IMG/VR virus record: IMGVR_UViG_3300004369_000015
Coordinates: 1-62,151 of that record
Reading direction: 5' to 3' (one strand)
Source: a virus
Length of the DNA stretch: 62,151 nucleotides
Of this stretch, positions 49,852 to 57,926 are shown piece after piece. The notes under the pieces were generated by a model that ran no database searches, was not told the DNA's origin, and worked only from the letters and a program-made list of their open reading frames with translations. Position 1 is the stretch's first letter. Every line of letters begins with the position of its first letter. The position numbers were made by a program, and so were the translations under genes.

Positions 49852-50925
49852 ATGTGTGTTATCATCATCAAACAAAAAGACAATGTAATCTCACGTGAGG
49901 TTGCGAAGACATCATCACAAATCAATCCTCACGGATTGGGAATCGTGTGGCTCGATACATTCGAGGTCGAGTATCACAAATCATCAGAGTACAAGCGACT
50001 CTTAACTGAGCGTCCATTCATTGCTCACTTCCGATATGCAACTGTCGGTAAGATTGGCAGAGAGAACACTCATCCATTCGTATGCGGTAGCAACAAGAAT
50101 GAACTGCTAATGATGAACGGAACTATCAAGGGCCTTGGCAACGACAAGGTGTGCGATAGCAAAGCATTGGCAATTAAGATTGGCAACACTCCACGTCACA
50201 CTTGGAAGTCACAACTCGAGAAGTATGAGTGTCGTTTCGTTACTATCAACAAGCGTAATCGCACATTCCAAATCTACAATCGAGACCTGTACACCTATCG
50301 TGATGGCGTGTGGTATTCAAAAGCAAACGTACTGCAAGACAACGTGGTAGCAGTGTATGGTACGTTGAAGAAAGGGTTCACAAACTATTACCACTACCTA
50401 ACCGACTCAAAGTTTGTCGGCTCGGGTACTACAAAAGATAAGTATCCCCTCTTGGTTGAGGGGTTACCTTATCTCGTAGACAAGAAAGGTATCGGACACA
50501 ACGTGAACGTTGACGTGTTCAAGGTTGATGACGCAACACTGCGTGACTTGGATTTACTCGAGGGTCATCCAAAATGGTACGTGCGCAGACAGATACCAAT
50601 CAAGATGAAGAACGGAGTGACTATTCCTTGTTGGATTTACTTTAATCCTATGCAGATAACCTCAGCGTCAGTATTCCACAAGTCATACGAGCGTACATTT
50701 AAATTGACAGACAAGGACTACGATGACAACTTGTGGTCAAACGATTGGGCTGAAGATTGTGGATGTGCGCAGTACGAACTCTTCGATACGGACTTTGAAT
50801 ACACGACAGATAAATACTGCATCGATTGTTTCCACGACTTGGCGCACGATGGATTCCACAACTACAACTGCAGTGGGTGTGGTAAATGGTATAGCGAAAC
50901 TGAAGTAGAACAATTAAACGACTAA
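49852..50925 (+). CDS. class II glutamine amidotransferase - GGCT - zinc ribbon fusion (357 aa)
   Basis: Residues 1-about 160 form an Ntn-type glutamine amidotransferase: Cys2 after Met is the nucleophile, with HFRYATVG (59-66) and MNGTI (88-92). Residues about 165-265 are a gamma-glutamylcyclotransferase/AIG2-like domain: VAVYGTLKKG (166-175) and catalytic Glu237 in DLLEGHP. A C-terminal zinc ribbon uses Cys323, Cys326, Cys340 and Cys343. The two enzyme domains would release ammonia or gamma-glutamyl groups. With the amidoligase at 46840 they form a plausible modification or amino-acid-derivative pathway, as described for phage and bacterial amidoligase operons. Confidence 0.75.
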   Translation: MCVIIIKQKDNVISREVAKTSSQINPHGLGIVWLDTFEVEYHKSSEYKRLLTERPFIAHFRYATVGKIGRENTHPFVCGSNKNELLMMNGTIKGLGNDKVCDSKALAIKIGNTPRHTWKSQLEKYECRFVTINKRNRTFQIYNRDLYTYRDGVWYSKANVLQDNVVAVYGTLKKGFTNYYHYLTDSKFVGSGTTKDKYPLLVEGLPYLVDKKGIGHNVNVDVFKVDDATLRDLDLLEGHPKWYVRRQIPIKMKNGVTIPCWIYFNPMQITSASVFHKSYERTFKLTDKDYDDNLWSNDWAEDCGCAQYELFDTDFEYTTDKYCIDCFHDLAHDGFHNYNCSGCGKWYSETEVEQLND

Positions 50926-50943
50926 TCCTGTGGTCGGGGGGTG

Positions 50944-50959
50944 GTGTCCTCAAGGACAC
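50944..50959. repeat. dispersed palindrome copy (intergenic)
   Basis: GTGTCCTCAAGGACAC between the GATase-GGCT gene and the next start (40 bp before it). Confidence 0.85.
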
Positions 50960-50998
50960 TGCTCCCTTTTTAAAAACAAAAAATTAAATCTAAAAACT

Positions 50999-51313
50999 AT
51001 GGCTATTATTTTAAACAAAGACAACTTCGTTTGGTTAGATGTAACCGAATCAATGAAGTACGGAAACAAGAAACGTGAGGAACTTTGGTTGGCTCACGAA
51101 CTCTATGTACTACACGATGACGATAGTGATTCGTTATTGGAAAGTCACGATGAGATTGACGAGGCACTCAGCCTTGGACTACGTATCGTAATCGAGGGAG
51201 GCTACCTTCCCACAACGTACACAACCAAACCAAAATGGTGGTGGGCATCACACAAGATTCTCAAGGATGGGTATTGGTACGTGCGGTGGGCAGATGTAAA
51301 ATTAAAATGCTAA
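50999..51313 (+). CDS. unknown protein (104 aa)
   Basis: Begins MAIILNKDNFVWLDVTESMK; start chosen at ATG 50999 after an A-rich leader because the earlier in-frame ATG at 50930 would read through the hairpin. Trp-rich C-terminus (WWWASHKILKDGYWYVRW). No family recognised. Confidence 0.55.
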   Translation: MAIILNKDNFVWLDVTESMKYGNKKREELWLAHELYVLHDDDSDSLLESHDEIDEALSLGLRIVIEGGYLPTTYTTKPKWWWASHKILKDGYWYVRWADVKLKC

Positions 51314-51316
51314 TAC

Positions 51317-51349
51317 ACTTGCATATGTCTAAATTATGTATTAAGTTTG
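51317..51349 (+). promoter_or_regulatory. early promoter, copy 2
   Basis: ACTTGCATATGTCTAA then six bases then TATTAAGTTTG; near-duplicate of 49748-49780 with -7 box TAAGTTTG. It sits 4 bp after a stop and before ATG 51371. Confidence 0.75.
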
Positions 51350-51370
51350 TTTATAATTAATTCAAATCCT

Positions 51371-51613
51371 ATGGCAACATTAATCAAAGTCGATGGCTCT
51401 CGTGAAGAGGATGTCGACATCAGCACACTGAAGAAGCAGCAAAAACTTGTCGGTGGGTACATCGAGTACGTTAACCTACACAATGGTCAGATGCTGATTG
51501 TAAACGAAGAAGGTCTCTTGATGCACCTTGAGTACAACTATGAAGCATCTGAATTGTATGGACATCCCATTGTAGGCGATGTCGTTTTGTGTAACCTTAA
51601 TGAAGTAAACTAA
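51371..51613 (+). CDS. small acidic protein (80 aa)
   Basis: Begins MATLIKVDGSREEDVDIS; the start follows the promoter at 51317. Beta-rich with IEYVNLHNGQMLIVNEEG. The function is unknown, but a similar beta-rich layout occurs in small phage proteins of marine hosts. Confidence 0.5.
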   Translation: MATLIKVDGSREEDVDISTLKKQQKLVGGYIEYVNLHNGQMLIVNEEGLLMHLEYNYEASELYGHPIVGDVVLCNLNEVN

Positions 51614-51614
51614 A

Positions 51615-51983
51615 ATGAGAACGATGAAAGCACTCTTGCGTGATGAGATTATCAAGGAGAAATTGGCATCACCACACAATGTAAAGTACATCCAACGTCT
51701 GCAACAGATGATGGACTACGACCACTACACTATCAAAGATTTTGTAGACACAGGTTTGATTATGACACGTGAAGAATTTGAAAAACTCTACGCACAATCT
51801 CCAAACCTACACAAGAAATGCACCGAGGTATCTCGGTATGTTGGTGGCCACTACATCCAACTCCTAAACGATGGCAACTTTCTCCTGAACTATTCAGGCG
51901 TGGGCCGTGGCAAACGCTCAAAAAATTTGGAGGTCGTTGAAGGATATCTATGGAACTCAATCAATCCAAGCGATGACAAGTAA
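51615..51983 (+). CDS. unknown protein (122 aa)
   Basis: Helical N-terminal half, Gly-rich end (SGVGRGKRSKN). It overlaps the next gene by 11 bp. No motif recognised. Confidence 0.5.
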   Translation: MRTMKALLRDEIIKEKLASPHNVKYIQRLQQMMDYDHYTIKDFVDTGLIMTREEFEKLYAQSPNLHKKCTEVSRYVGGHYIQLLNDGNFLLNYSGVGRGKRSKNLEVVEGYLWNSINPSDDK

Positions 51984-52281
51984 AGAAAAAATAAAACAAG
52001 TAACCGACAAGGTATGCGCAATGCTTCAAGAGAAGAACGATGCGTATGGAAACTCAGCACTCAAACCAATCAACATCTTTAGTAAGGGTGATGCATCTGA
52101 TTCTCTACGTGCACGTATCGATGACAAGTTATCTCGCATCAAGAACCGAGGCATCAACGATGAGACAGAGGACACCTTGTTTGATTTATGCGGGTACTTA
52201 GTCCTGCTAATCTTGGCCGAGGAGGATAAAAAAAAGAGTGACCCCAACTTTGAATGGGTTACAAGTGTAACACAATATTGA
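51973..52281 (+). CDS. nucleotide-modification-associated domain 1-like protein (102 aa)
   Basis: NDAYGNSALKPINIFSKGDA, then SLRARIDDKLSRIKNRG and EDTLFDLCGYLVLLI match the small all-helical domain (NMAD1, earlier DUF1599) found in phages that handle unusual nucleotides. The start is ATG 51973. A role in nucleotide or DNA-modification metabolism is known for the family only by association. Confidence 0.6.
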   Translation: MTSKEKIKQVTDKVCAMLQEKNDAYGNSALKPINIFSKGDASDSLRARIDDKLSRIKNRGINDETEDTLFDLCGYLVLLILAEEDKKKSDPNFEWVTSVTQY

Positions 52282-52289
52282 AATTTATT

Positions 52290-52517
52290 ATGGGAAAATC
52301 AAAAGAACTATTCAATCAACAAAGGGAATCTGAGATTCAGAACGACCCTTTCCTTGATGACGACTACCAATACAATCAGTGGAAGAAATCAAGAGAGCGT
52401 GACGTTGTGTCCTCAAGGACACTCGATGCGACAGAAGTATTAACAGACCTATTCAAATCATTCGGTGAGATATTCACTCACCCACAATTTAGAGAAGACA
52501 ATGCAAGTAAAGAATAA
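52290..52517 (+). CDS. small acidic protein with in-frame palindrome (75 aa)
   Basis: Begins MGKSKELFNQQRESEIQNDP. The dispersed palindrome at 52407 is coded VSSRT in the centre. The end overlaps the DnaA-like gene by 17 bp. The function is unknown. Confidence 0.5.
   Translation: MGKSKELFNQQRESEIQNDPFLDDDYQYNQWKKSRERDVVSSRTLDATEVLTDLFKSFGEIFTHPQFREDNASKE
52407..52422. repeat. dispersed palindrome copy (in CDS)
   Basis: GTGTCCTCAAGGACAC, coded VVSSRTL. Confidence 0.85.
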
Positions 52518-52809
52518 TGCCTTCAATCAATACGTAGAACAGGTGACTGAACTATTTAACATAGACAAGGACACCCTGTTTACCAAGAGCAAACGAAGAG
52601 ATATCGTTGACGCACGTCATATGTTATACTACCTGTGTGCTATCAGACCTATGCGTGTGGTTTACATCCAAGAGTATATGGCAGACAATGGATACCATAT
52701 CAACCACTCATCTATTATCCACGGGATATCACAGGTGAGAGGGAAGATAACCACAGACAAGGACTACGATAGAGCACTTAAACAAATTCAGAAATGCGTT
52801 TTAGTTTGA
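52501..52809 (+). CDS. DnaA domain IV-like DNA-binding protein (102 aa)
   Basis: KSKRRDIVDARHMLYYLCAI followed by NHSSIIHGISQVRGKI matches the basic loop and helix-turn-helix signature of the DnaA C-terminal domain (family form DH-[ST]-[ST]-V-x-H). There is no AAA+ part. It probably binds DnaA-box-like sites in phage or host DNA. The start is ATG 52501; the earlier in-frame ATG lies in the upstream gene. Confidence 0.7.
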   Translation: MQVKNNAFNQYVEQVTELFNIDKDTLFTKSKRRDIVDARHMLYYLCAIRPMRVVYIQEYMADNGYHINHSSIIHGISQVRGKITTDKDYDRALKQIQKCVLV

Positions 52810-53198
52810 TGGACGTATACCAACAAGCGGTTGATGATTCATTCGCAGTGAACTTAAAGGGTAGGGGTTACAACTCTTTCTCTTTATACGGAGTGAAGAT
52901 TGTAATGGACTACGAAACAAAAGAGGTAGCACTATACAATATGAATAGTGGCGGTCTATACTACGACAAACTATCCGAAGACGAGACGAATAATTTTTTA
53001 GAGAATGGTTGGAGATACGGAGTGTATGTTATATCTTTGTCTAACTATCGTACAAAACTCGACAGATTAGAATTAAAAATCAGGGACGAGGTTAACAATA
53101 GGAACAGAGTCAAAGAGGTACAAGCAATGCGTGACCTTCGAGACATCATACTTAGAAAGTATTCTGAAATCACAAACAAGTTAAATCAATTAAATTAA
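52809..53198 (+). CDS. unknown protein (129 aa)
   Basis: Begins MDVYQQAVDDSFAVNLKG at ATG 52809, overlapping the previous TGA by one base (TGATG); ATG 52794 is an alternative. The C-terminal half is a charged helix. No family recognised. Confidence 0.5.
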   Translation: MDVYQQAVDDSFAVNLKGRGYNSFSLYGVKIVMDYETKEVALYNMNSGGLYYDKLSEDETNNFLENGWRYGVYVISLSNYRTKLDRLELKIRDEVNNRNRVKEVQAMRDLRDIILRKYSEITNKLNQLN

Positions 53199-53203
53199 AT
53201 CAA

Positions 53204-53860
53204 ATGGCAAATCAAAAATCCGTATTTGAAACGTTGAGCGCAATCAACGTGAACGACAAAGTCGAAAAGAAAAACAACCTTACGTACCTGTCTTGGGCTT
53301 GGGCGTGGGGTGAAGTTAAGAAGAACTATCCTGATGCAACCTACGAGGTAATCAACGACCCTGCGTCAGGCACTCCTTACTTCTTTGACCAAGCACTTGG
53401 CTACTTGGTAATGACATCAGTAACTATCCAAGGTCAGACACTACCAATGTGGTTGCCTGTTATGGATGGTGCGAACAATGCAATGAAGCACGTTCCTTCT
53501 GAGATTGTAACTCGCTATGGCTCTAAGCCTGTGGCTGCTGCTACAATGTTCGATATCAACAAGACGTTGATGCGTTGTCTCACTAAGAACCTTGCGATGT
53601 TTGGTCTTGGTCACTACATCTATGCAGGTGATGACCTACCCGAGGTAGGCGAGGCAGTTCAGGTAACTCCCGCAAAGAAAACTCAACAAGAGGAAGCGTC
53701 ACTCAAGCCACTAAAGGTAGGCGATGAGAATTGGGGGCCGATTGAGAAGTGGGTTATCGAGAACAAAGAGATTGGCATCAAGCGTATCGTTGATACAATC
53801 GAGCGTAAGTACAAGGTGACTACTACGGTTAAGAACAAGATTCAAACTCTAATCAAGTAA
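53204..53860 (+). CDS. single-strand annealing protein (Sak/DUF1071-like, 218 aa)
   Basis: LTYLSWAWAWGEVKKNYPDA, then a hydrophobic beta core and VPSEIVTRYGSKPV, with MRCLTKNLAMFGLGHYIYAG near residue 135, match the DUF1071 family of phage annealing proteins (Sak-type). It would pair complementary single strands for recombination and repair, with the exonuclease encoded next to it. Confidence 0.75.
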   Translation: MANQKSVFETLSAINVNDKVEKKNNLTYLSWAWAWGEVKKNYPDATYEVINDPASGTPYFFDQALGYLVMTSVTIQGQTLPMWLPVMDGANNAMKHVPSEIVTRYGSKPVAAATMFDINKTLMRCLTKNLAMFGLGHYIYAGDDLPEVGEAVQVTPAKKTQQEEASLKPLKVGDENWGPIEKWVIENKEIGIKRIVDTIERKYKVTTTVKNKIQTLIK

Positions 53861-53863
53861 GTT

Positions 53864-54598
53864 ATGGAAGACGTAATCAAAATGCTCCAAGATGATGAGC
53901 ACTACTATGGTACGTTTGGTAATCAGTACCTAAGCAACTCAGACATCTCTGCACTCTTGAACAATCCAAAGATGTTCCGTGTGCCCGAGTCGGGTGACAA
54001 CCTTGCGTATGCAAAGGGACGTTACTTCCACCAACTAATCCTCGAGCCTGAGAAGGCAGAGCAAACTCAGTTCGTTGATGTATCAACTCGCACAACTAAA
54101 GCGTACAAGCAGTACATCGATGACAACGGGATTGACTTCTGCCTGTTGGAGAAAGAGGGAGAAGAGATTCGCCAACTCGTTACGGGTATGCTGAATAACT
54201 TTGACTTCCACGATAACATCAGAGCGACAGGTGTTCAGTACGAAGTACCATCTATCAAAGAGATTGAAGGTGTAATGTGGAAGGGTAAGGCCGACATCAT
54301 TCATCCTGAAATGATTATCGACCTGAAGACAACGGGTAACATCAATGACTTCAAGTGGTCTGCACGTAAGTACAACTACGATAGTCAGTGCTATATCTAC
54401 CAACAACTATTCGGTAAGCCATTAGTATTCTATGTGGTTGACAAGTCGACAGGTATGTTGGGTATGTTTAAACCCACTGAAGAATTTGTTCAGCGTGGAC
54501 ACGAGAAAGTAAAACGTGCCGTTGAGGTATACCATACTTTCTTTGGAGAAGCACCGACTAAAGATGTCAGGTCATACTACATAGATGAATCTCTTTAA
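53864..54598 (+). CDS. RecE-like / PD-(D/E)XK exonuclease (244 aa)
   Basis: The N-terminal part YLSNSDISALLNNPKMF and GRYFHQLILEPE, then GKADIIHPEMIIDLKTTG with the D-x-K metal site and YDSQCYIYQQLFGKP, are the hallmarks of RecE/PDDEXK_1 exonucleases. It resects DNA ends for the annealing protein 3 bp upstream. Confidence 0.75.
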   Translation: MEDVIKMLQDDEHYYGTFGNQYLSNSDISALLNNPKMFRVPESGDNLAYAKGRYFHQLILEPEKAEQTQFVDVSTRTTKAYKQYIDDNGIDFCLLEKEGEEIRQLVTGMLNNFDFHDNIRATGVQYEVPSIKEIEGVMWKGKADIIHPEMIIDLKTTGNINDFKWSARKYNYDSQCYIYQQLFGKPLVFYVVDKSTGMLGMFKPTEEFVQRGHEKVKRAVEVYHTFFGEAPTKDVRSYYIDESL

Positions 54599-54752
54599 GA
54601 AGTTTAAAAGGTCAGTGTCTTTGAGGACACAAAGTGAAAAGAATCGTGTGATGTGGTTGCCTGTTCCAATGAACTGCAAATCACGAGAGGATAAGATGAA
54701 TATAATCCTAAATACAATGGAAATATTGGAACACAAAATCAAAGTAAAATAA
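54585..54752 (+). CDS. small basic protein with in-frame palindrome (55 aa)
   Basis: Begins MNLFKKFKRSVSLRTQSEKN; the palindrome codes SVSLRT. It overlaps the exonuclease by 14 bp and lies 1 bp before the SSB-like gene. Position suggests a role near replication/recombination, but no motif is present. Confidence 0.55.
   Translation: MNLFKKFKRSVSLRTQSEKNRVMWLPVPMNCKSREDKMNIILNTMEILEHKIKVK
54615..54630. repeat. dispersed palindrome copy (in CDS)
   Basis: GTGTCTTTGAGGACAC; centre TTGA rather than TCAA in the direction of transcription. Confidence 0.85.
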
Positions 54753-54753
54753 T

Positions 54754-55050
54754 ATGCAACAAGAAAAAATCTTCGCAGACGGCTTCTCTTTCAAGAGAAA
54801 TGAGAAAGCCCCACAGTTCGTAATCGGACGTATGAGTGTTAAGGTAGATGATGCCATCACCTTTTTAAAATCCAACGCAAGTAATGGTTGGGTTAACATC
54901 GATGTGAAACAAGCACAGGGTGGTAACTTCTATTGTGAATTGGATACTTGGAAACCAAATTCAAATGGTGGCCAACAGGCACAAGCACAATCTAAACCTG
55001 CACCTGCACCTGTGGCATCACAGGAAGAAGAAGATGAACTACCATTCTAA
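54754..55050 (+). CDS. SSB-like protein with acidic C-terminal tip (98 aa)
   Basis: The body (GFSFKRNEKAPQFVIGRMSV and WVNIDVKQAQGGNFY) is a small beta fold, the linker is Gln/Ala/Pro-rich, and the end EEEDELPF closely resembles the protein-docking tip of bacterial SSB. It would coat single-stranded DNA and recruit partners. The fold is too short for a typical SSB, so it may be a reduced or distinct ssDNA-binding protein. Confidence 0.65.
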   Translation: MQQEKIFADGFSFKRNEKAPQFVIGRMSVKVDDAITFLKSNASNGWVNIDVKQAQGGNFYCELDTWKPNSNGGQQAQAQSKPAPAPVASQEEEDELPF

Positions 55051-55073
55051 GTTCATCCTATTTAAGTACCAAG

Positions 55074-55099
55074 AGGGGGGATTTGTTCCCCCCTTTTTT
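55074..55099 (+). terminator. intrinsic terminator after the SSB-like gene
   Basis: AGGGGGG and CCCCCCT arms with a 7-base loop, followed by TTTTTT. It ends the recombination operon. Confidence 0.85.
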
Positions 55100-55196
55100 G
55101 GCACTCAACTATGTTTATTGTCAACAAAATGTGTGTATATATACTTATTTATATTATATTTATATCCTTTTTCTCTATAATACATATAATAAAATT

Positions 55197-55209
55197 GACA
55201 TTATCGACA
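55197..55209. repeat. GACATTATCGACA shared with 45077
   Basis: The 13-bp sequence recurs at 45077-45089 and is followed at nearly the same distance by ATCAAT-x-AGTTA. It lies in the 167-bp AT-rich gap (55100-55266) before the primase gene; the rest of this gap holds the TCAAATCAAC leader and no gene. Confidence 0.6.
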
Positions 55210-55266
55210 CTACTACTGAAAATCAATGAGTTACAAAAATCAAATCAACATTAAATCAACACAAGA

Positions 55267-57684
55267 ATGACATTCGATGTAACAATCTTCAAGAATATCA
55301 AGGAAACAGAGACACCATTCTACCGAGATGTAGATGTAATCCTTGAGAGAATAAAAAACGGAGCGTCAAAGGATACAATCAAGCGCATACGTACAGAGAA
55401 TAATAAAACCGAGCGCAACGAATTGAAGAAGCGGTTACCTGCCATCTGCTTTAGTGGTAGGTTCACAAAACGCACAGACCAATCGTTGATGGAGCATAGC
55501 GGTCTTATCTGTTTGGACTTCGATGGGTATACAAAGAAGAAGGAACTACTATCAGACAAGGACACGCTGACCAAGAACAAGTTTGTTTATTCAGTATTCA
55601 TCTCGCCATCAGGCAATGGCCTGAAGGTATTGGTTAAGATACCTGCTGACGCAGACAACCACGTCAACTACTTCAACTCTCTTGAGAAGCACTTTGATTC
55701 TCCGTACTTCGACAAGATGTGTAAGAACGTATCACGTGTGTGCTATGAATCATACGACCCACTCATCTACGTAAATAAGAACTCATCTGTATGGGATAAG
55801 ATTGATGAGCCTGAGTATGTGGAGGTGGATGCACATCGTGACCCGCCAACTATTCCTATCACAGATGAGAACAAGATTGTAGATATCCTTGTGAAGTGGT
55901 GGGTGAAGAAGTACCCAATGGTTGAGGGCCAACGCAACCACAATGTGTACGTACTTGCGATGGCATTCAATGAGTATGGTGTAAACAAATCCTTGGCAGG
56001 GTATGTGCTAAACCAATACGCCACACAGGACTTCACACTGCGTGAGATTCAAACCACAATAAATTCAGCCTACGCCCAACCACAGAAGTTTGGTACAAAG
56101 TATTACGAGGACGAAGACAAACTGAATCAAATCAAAACCAAACTAAAAAGAGGCGTATCAAAAAAAGAAGTACGTCACCAATTAGAAGAGTCGAACTTGG
56201 ATGGCGATACAATCGAAGCGGTACTTACTCGTATCGAGAAGGAGAACTCGACTCAAACATTTTGGGAGAAGAGCGAGAAGGGAGTAATCAAAATCGTTCA
56301 CATCTTATTCAAGCAGTTCCTTGAGGACAATGGATTCTATAAGTATTGTCCTGAGGGTAGTAAGAACTACGTGTTTGTTAAGGTCACTAACAATCTAATC
56401 GACCACACATCAGAGAAAGAAATCAAGGACTTCATCCTTAACCACCTGATTGAATTGGATGACCTCAGCATCTACAACTACTTTGCTGACAACGTGCGCT
56501 ACTTCCGTGAGGAATTTCTTACGCTACTATCTACCATAGATATCTACTTCATTGAAGATAACAAGGACACATCATACCTGTACTACCGTAACTGTGCAGT
56601 TAAGATATCTAACGATGAGATAGAACCAATCGACTACCTTGACCTTGGCGGTTACGTTTGGAAAGACCACGTCATCGATAGGAAGTTTACCATCTGTGAT
56701 GTGGATGATTGTATGTATCAGAAGTTTATCTCACGCATCTGCGGTGATGATGAGAACCGAGTGATGACTATGGAATCTACGATTGGCTTTATGATGCACG
56801 GATACAAGAACCTATCGTACTGCCCTGCAGTAATCCTAAACGATGAGGTAATCAGCGACAACCCTGAGGGTGGAACAGGTAAGGGATTGTTTATGAACGC
56901 CCTATCTCAGATGAAGAAACTCGTAGTGATTGATGGTAAGGCGTTTGCTTTTGAGAAGTCATTCCCATACCAACTTGTATCAGCAGACACGCAGATACTT
57001 TGCTTTGATGACGTGAAGAAACACTTTGACTTCGAGCGTCTATTCTCTGTAGTAACAGAGGGCCTGACGTTGGAGAAGAAGAACAAGGACGCTATCAAGA
57101 TACCATTCAGCAAGTCACCGAAGATTGCCATCACTACCAACTACGCTATCAAGGGAAGCGGTAACTCTTTCGCAAGACGTAAGTGGGAGATTGAATTGCA
57201 TCAGCACTACAATAAGAACTACACTCCTCTTGATGAATTTGGTAAGCACTTCTTTGCAGATTGGAACGATGAGGATTGGTGTCAGTTCGATAACTATATG
57301 GTGCAGTGTCTTCAAGGATACTTGAATACAGGATTGGTTAAGAGTAAGTTCGTCAACCTGAAGATTCGTCAACTCTCAGCCGAGACATCTCACGACTTCA
57401 TCGAATGGTGTGGTCTAACAGATGGCAACCAACGCAATGACAACTTAGACATTGGGCCTAAACTTATGAAGCAGGACTTGTACTACTCATTCATTGAGGA
57501 GTATCCTGACTACGGGCCAAAGGCTAAGATGACTATCAGTCGCACACGTTTCTATAAGTGGCTTGTATCATACGCACTATATGTAACAGGAGTACAACCC
57601 GAGGAGGGACGTGACCCTGCAGGAAGATGGATGCGTATCCGACATAAGCACGAACTCGAGACACAAAGCCAAATTAATCTATGA
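55267..57684 (+). CDS. primase-helicase (BT4734/VirE-N-like + SF3-type helicase, 805 aa)
   Basis: Residues about 60-180 resemble the primase-like BT4734/VirE-N domain, with CLDFDGY (about 81-87) for metal binding and SPSGNGLKVLVKI. Residues about 525-650 form a D5/SF3-like ATPase: GGTGKG (about 532-538, Walker A), ILCFDDV (about 577-583, Walker B) and PKIAITTNYAIKG (sensor). The enzyme would make primers and unwind phage DNA. Combined primase-helicases of this type are typical of Bacteroidota mobile elements and phages. A one-mismatch palindrome copy is at 57306. Confidence 0.75.
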   Translation: MTFDVTIFKNIKETETPFYRDVDVILERIKNGASKDTIKRIRTENNKTERNELKKRLPAICFSGRFTKRTDQSLMEHSGLICLDFDGYTKKKELLSDKDTLTKNKFVYSVFISPSGNGLKVLVKIPADADNHVNYFNSLEKHFDSPYFDKMCKNVSRVCYESYDPLIYVNKNSSVWDKIDEPEYVEVDAHRDPPTIPITDENKIVDILVKWWVKKYPMVEGQRNHNVYVLAMAFNEYGVNKSLAGYVLNQYATQDFTLREIQTTINSAYAQPQKFGTKYYEDEDKLNQIKTKLKRGVSKKEVRHQLEESNLDGDTIEAVLTRIEKENSTQTFWEKSEKGVIKIVHILFKQFLEDNGFYKYCPEGSKNYVFVKVTNNLIDHTSEKEIKDFILNHLIELDDLSIYNYFADNVRYFREEFLTLLSTIDIYFIEDNKDTSYLYYRNCAVKISNDEIEPIDYLDLGGYVWKDHVIDRKFTICDVDDCMYQKFISRICGDDENRVMTMESTIGFMMHGYKNLSYCPAVILNDEVISDNPEGGTGKGLFMNALSQMKKLVVIDGKAFAFEKSFPYQLVSADTQILCFDDVKKHFDFERLFSVVTEGLTLEKKNKDAIKIPFSKSPKIAITTNYAIKGSGNSFARRKWEIELHQHYNKNYTPLDEFGKHFFADWNDEDWCQFDNYMVQCLQGYLNTGLVKSKFVNLKIRQLSAETSHDFIEWCGLTDGNQRNDNLDIGPKLMKQDLYYSFIEEYPDYGPKAKMTISRTRFYKWLVSYALYVTGVQPEEGRDPAGRWMRIRHKHELETQSQINL
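57306..57321. repeat. degenerate palindrome copy (in CDS)
   Basis: GTGTCTTCAAGGATAC differs from the consensus at one base; coded CLQGY, the same frame as the terL copy. Confidence 0.6.
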
Positions 57685-57926
57685 TGTATAGCGAGAGAGA
57701 AGTGTTAGACATAGCAATGAGAAACTCATACGAGGTGCTTGTCAACGGAATCGATGAGGGTGACTTTGACCTTTCAGAGTTCATCTTCTTTGCACACAAC
57801 CCCGGCAGTCGGTTCAAGAAAAAAGAAATAGAGGGTATGTTAATTTACTTTACTGAAATAGAGGAGTACGAAAAATGTATCAAATTAAAAGAGAAGTTAG
57901 ACCTGAGGGAATATTCCCGAGGTTAG
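57681..57926 (+). CDS. small protein with UVR-like helix (81 aa)
   Basis: The segment YFTEIEEYEKCIKLKEKLDL has the shape of a UVR/UvrB-type short helical pair. It overlaps the primase stop and the helicase start (52 bp). Its role is probably to bind a partner in the helicase complex; this is inference. Confidence 0.5.
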   Translation: MMYSEREVLDIAMRNSYEVLVNGIDEGDFDLSEFIFFAHNPGSRFKKKEIEGMLIYFTEIEEYEKCIKLKEKLDLREYSRG

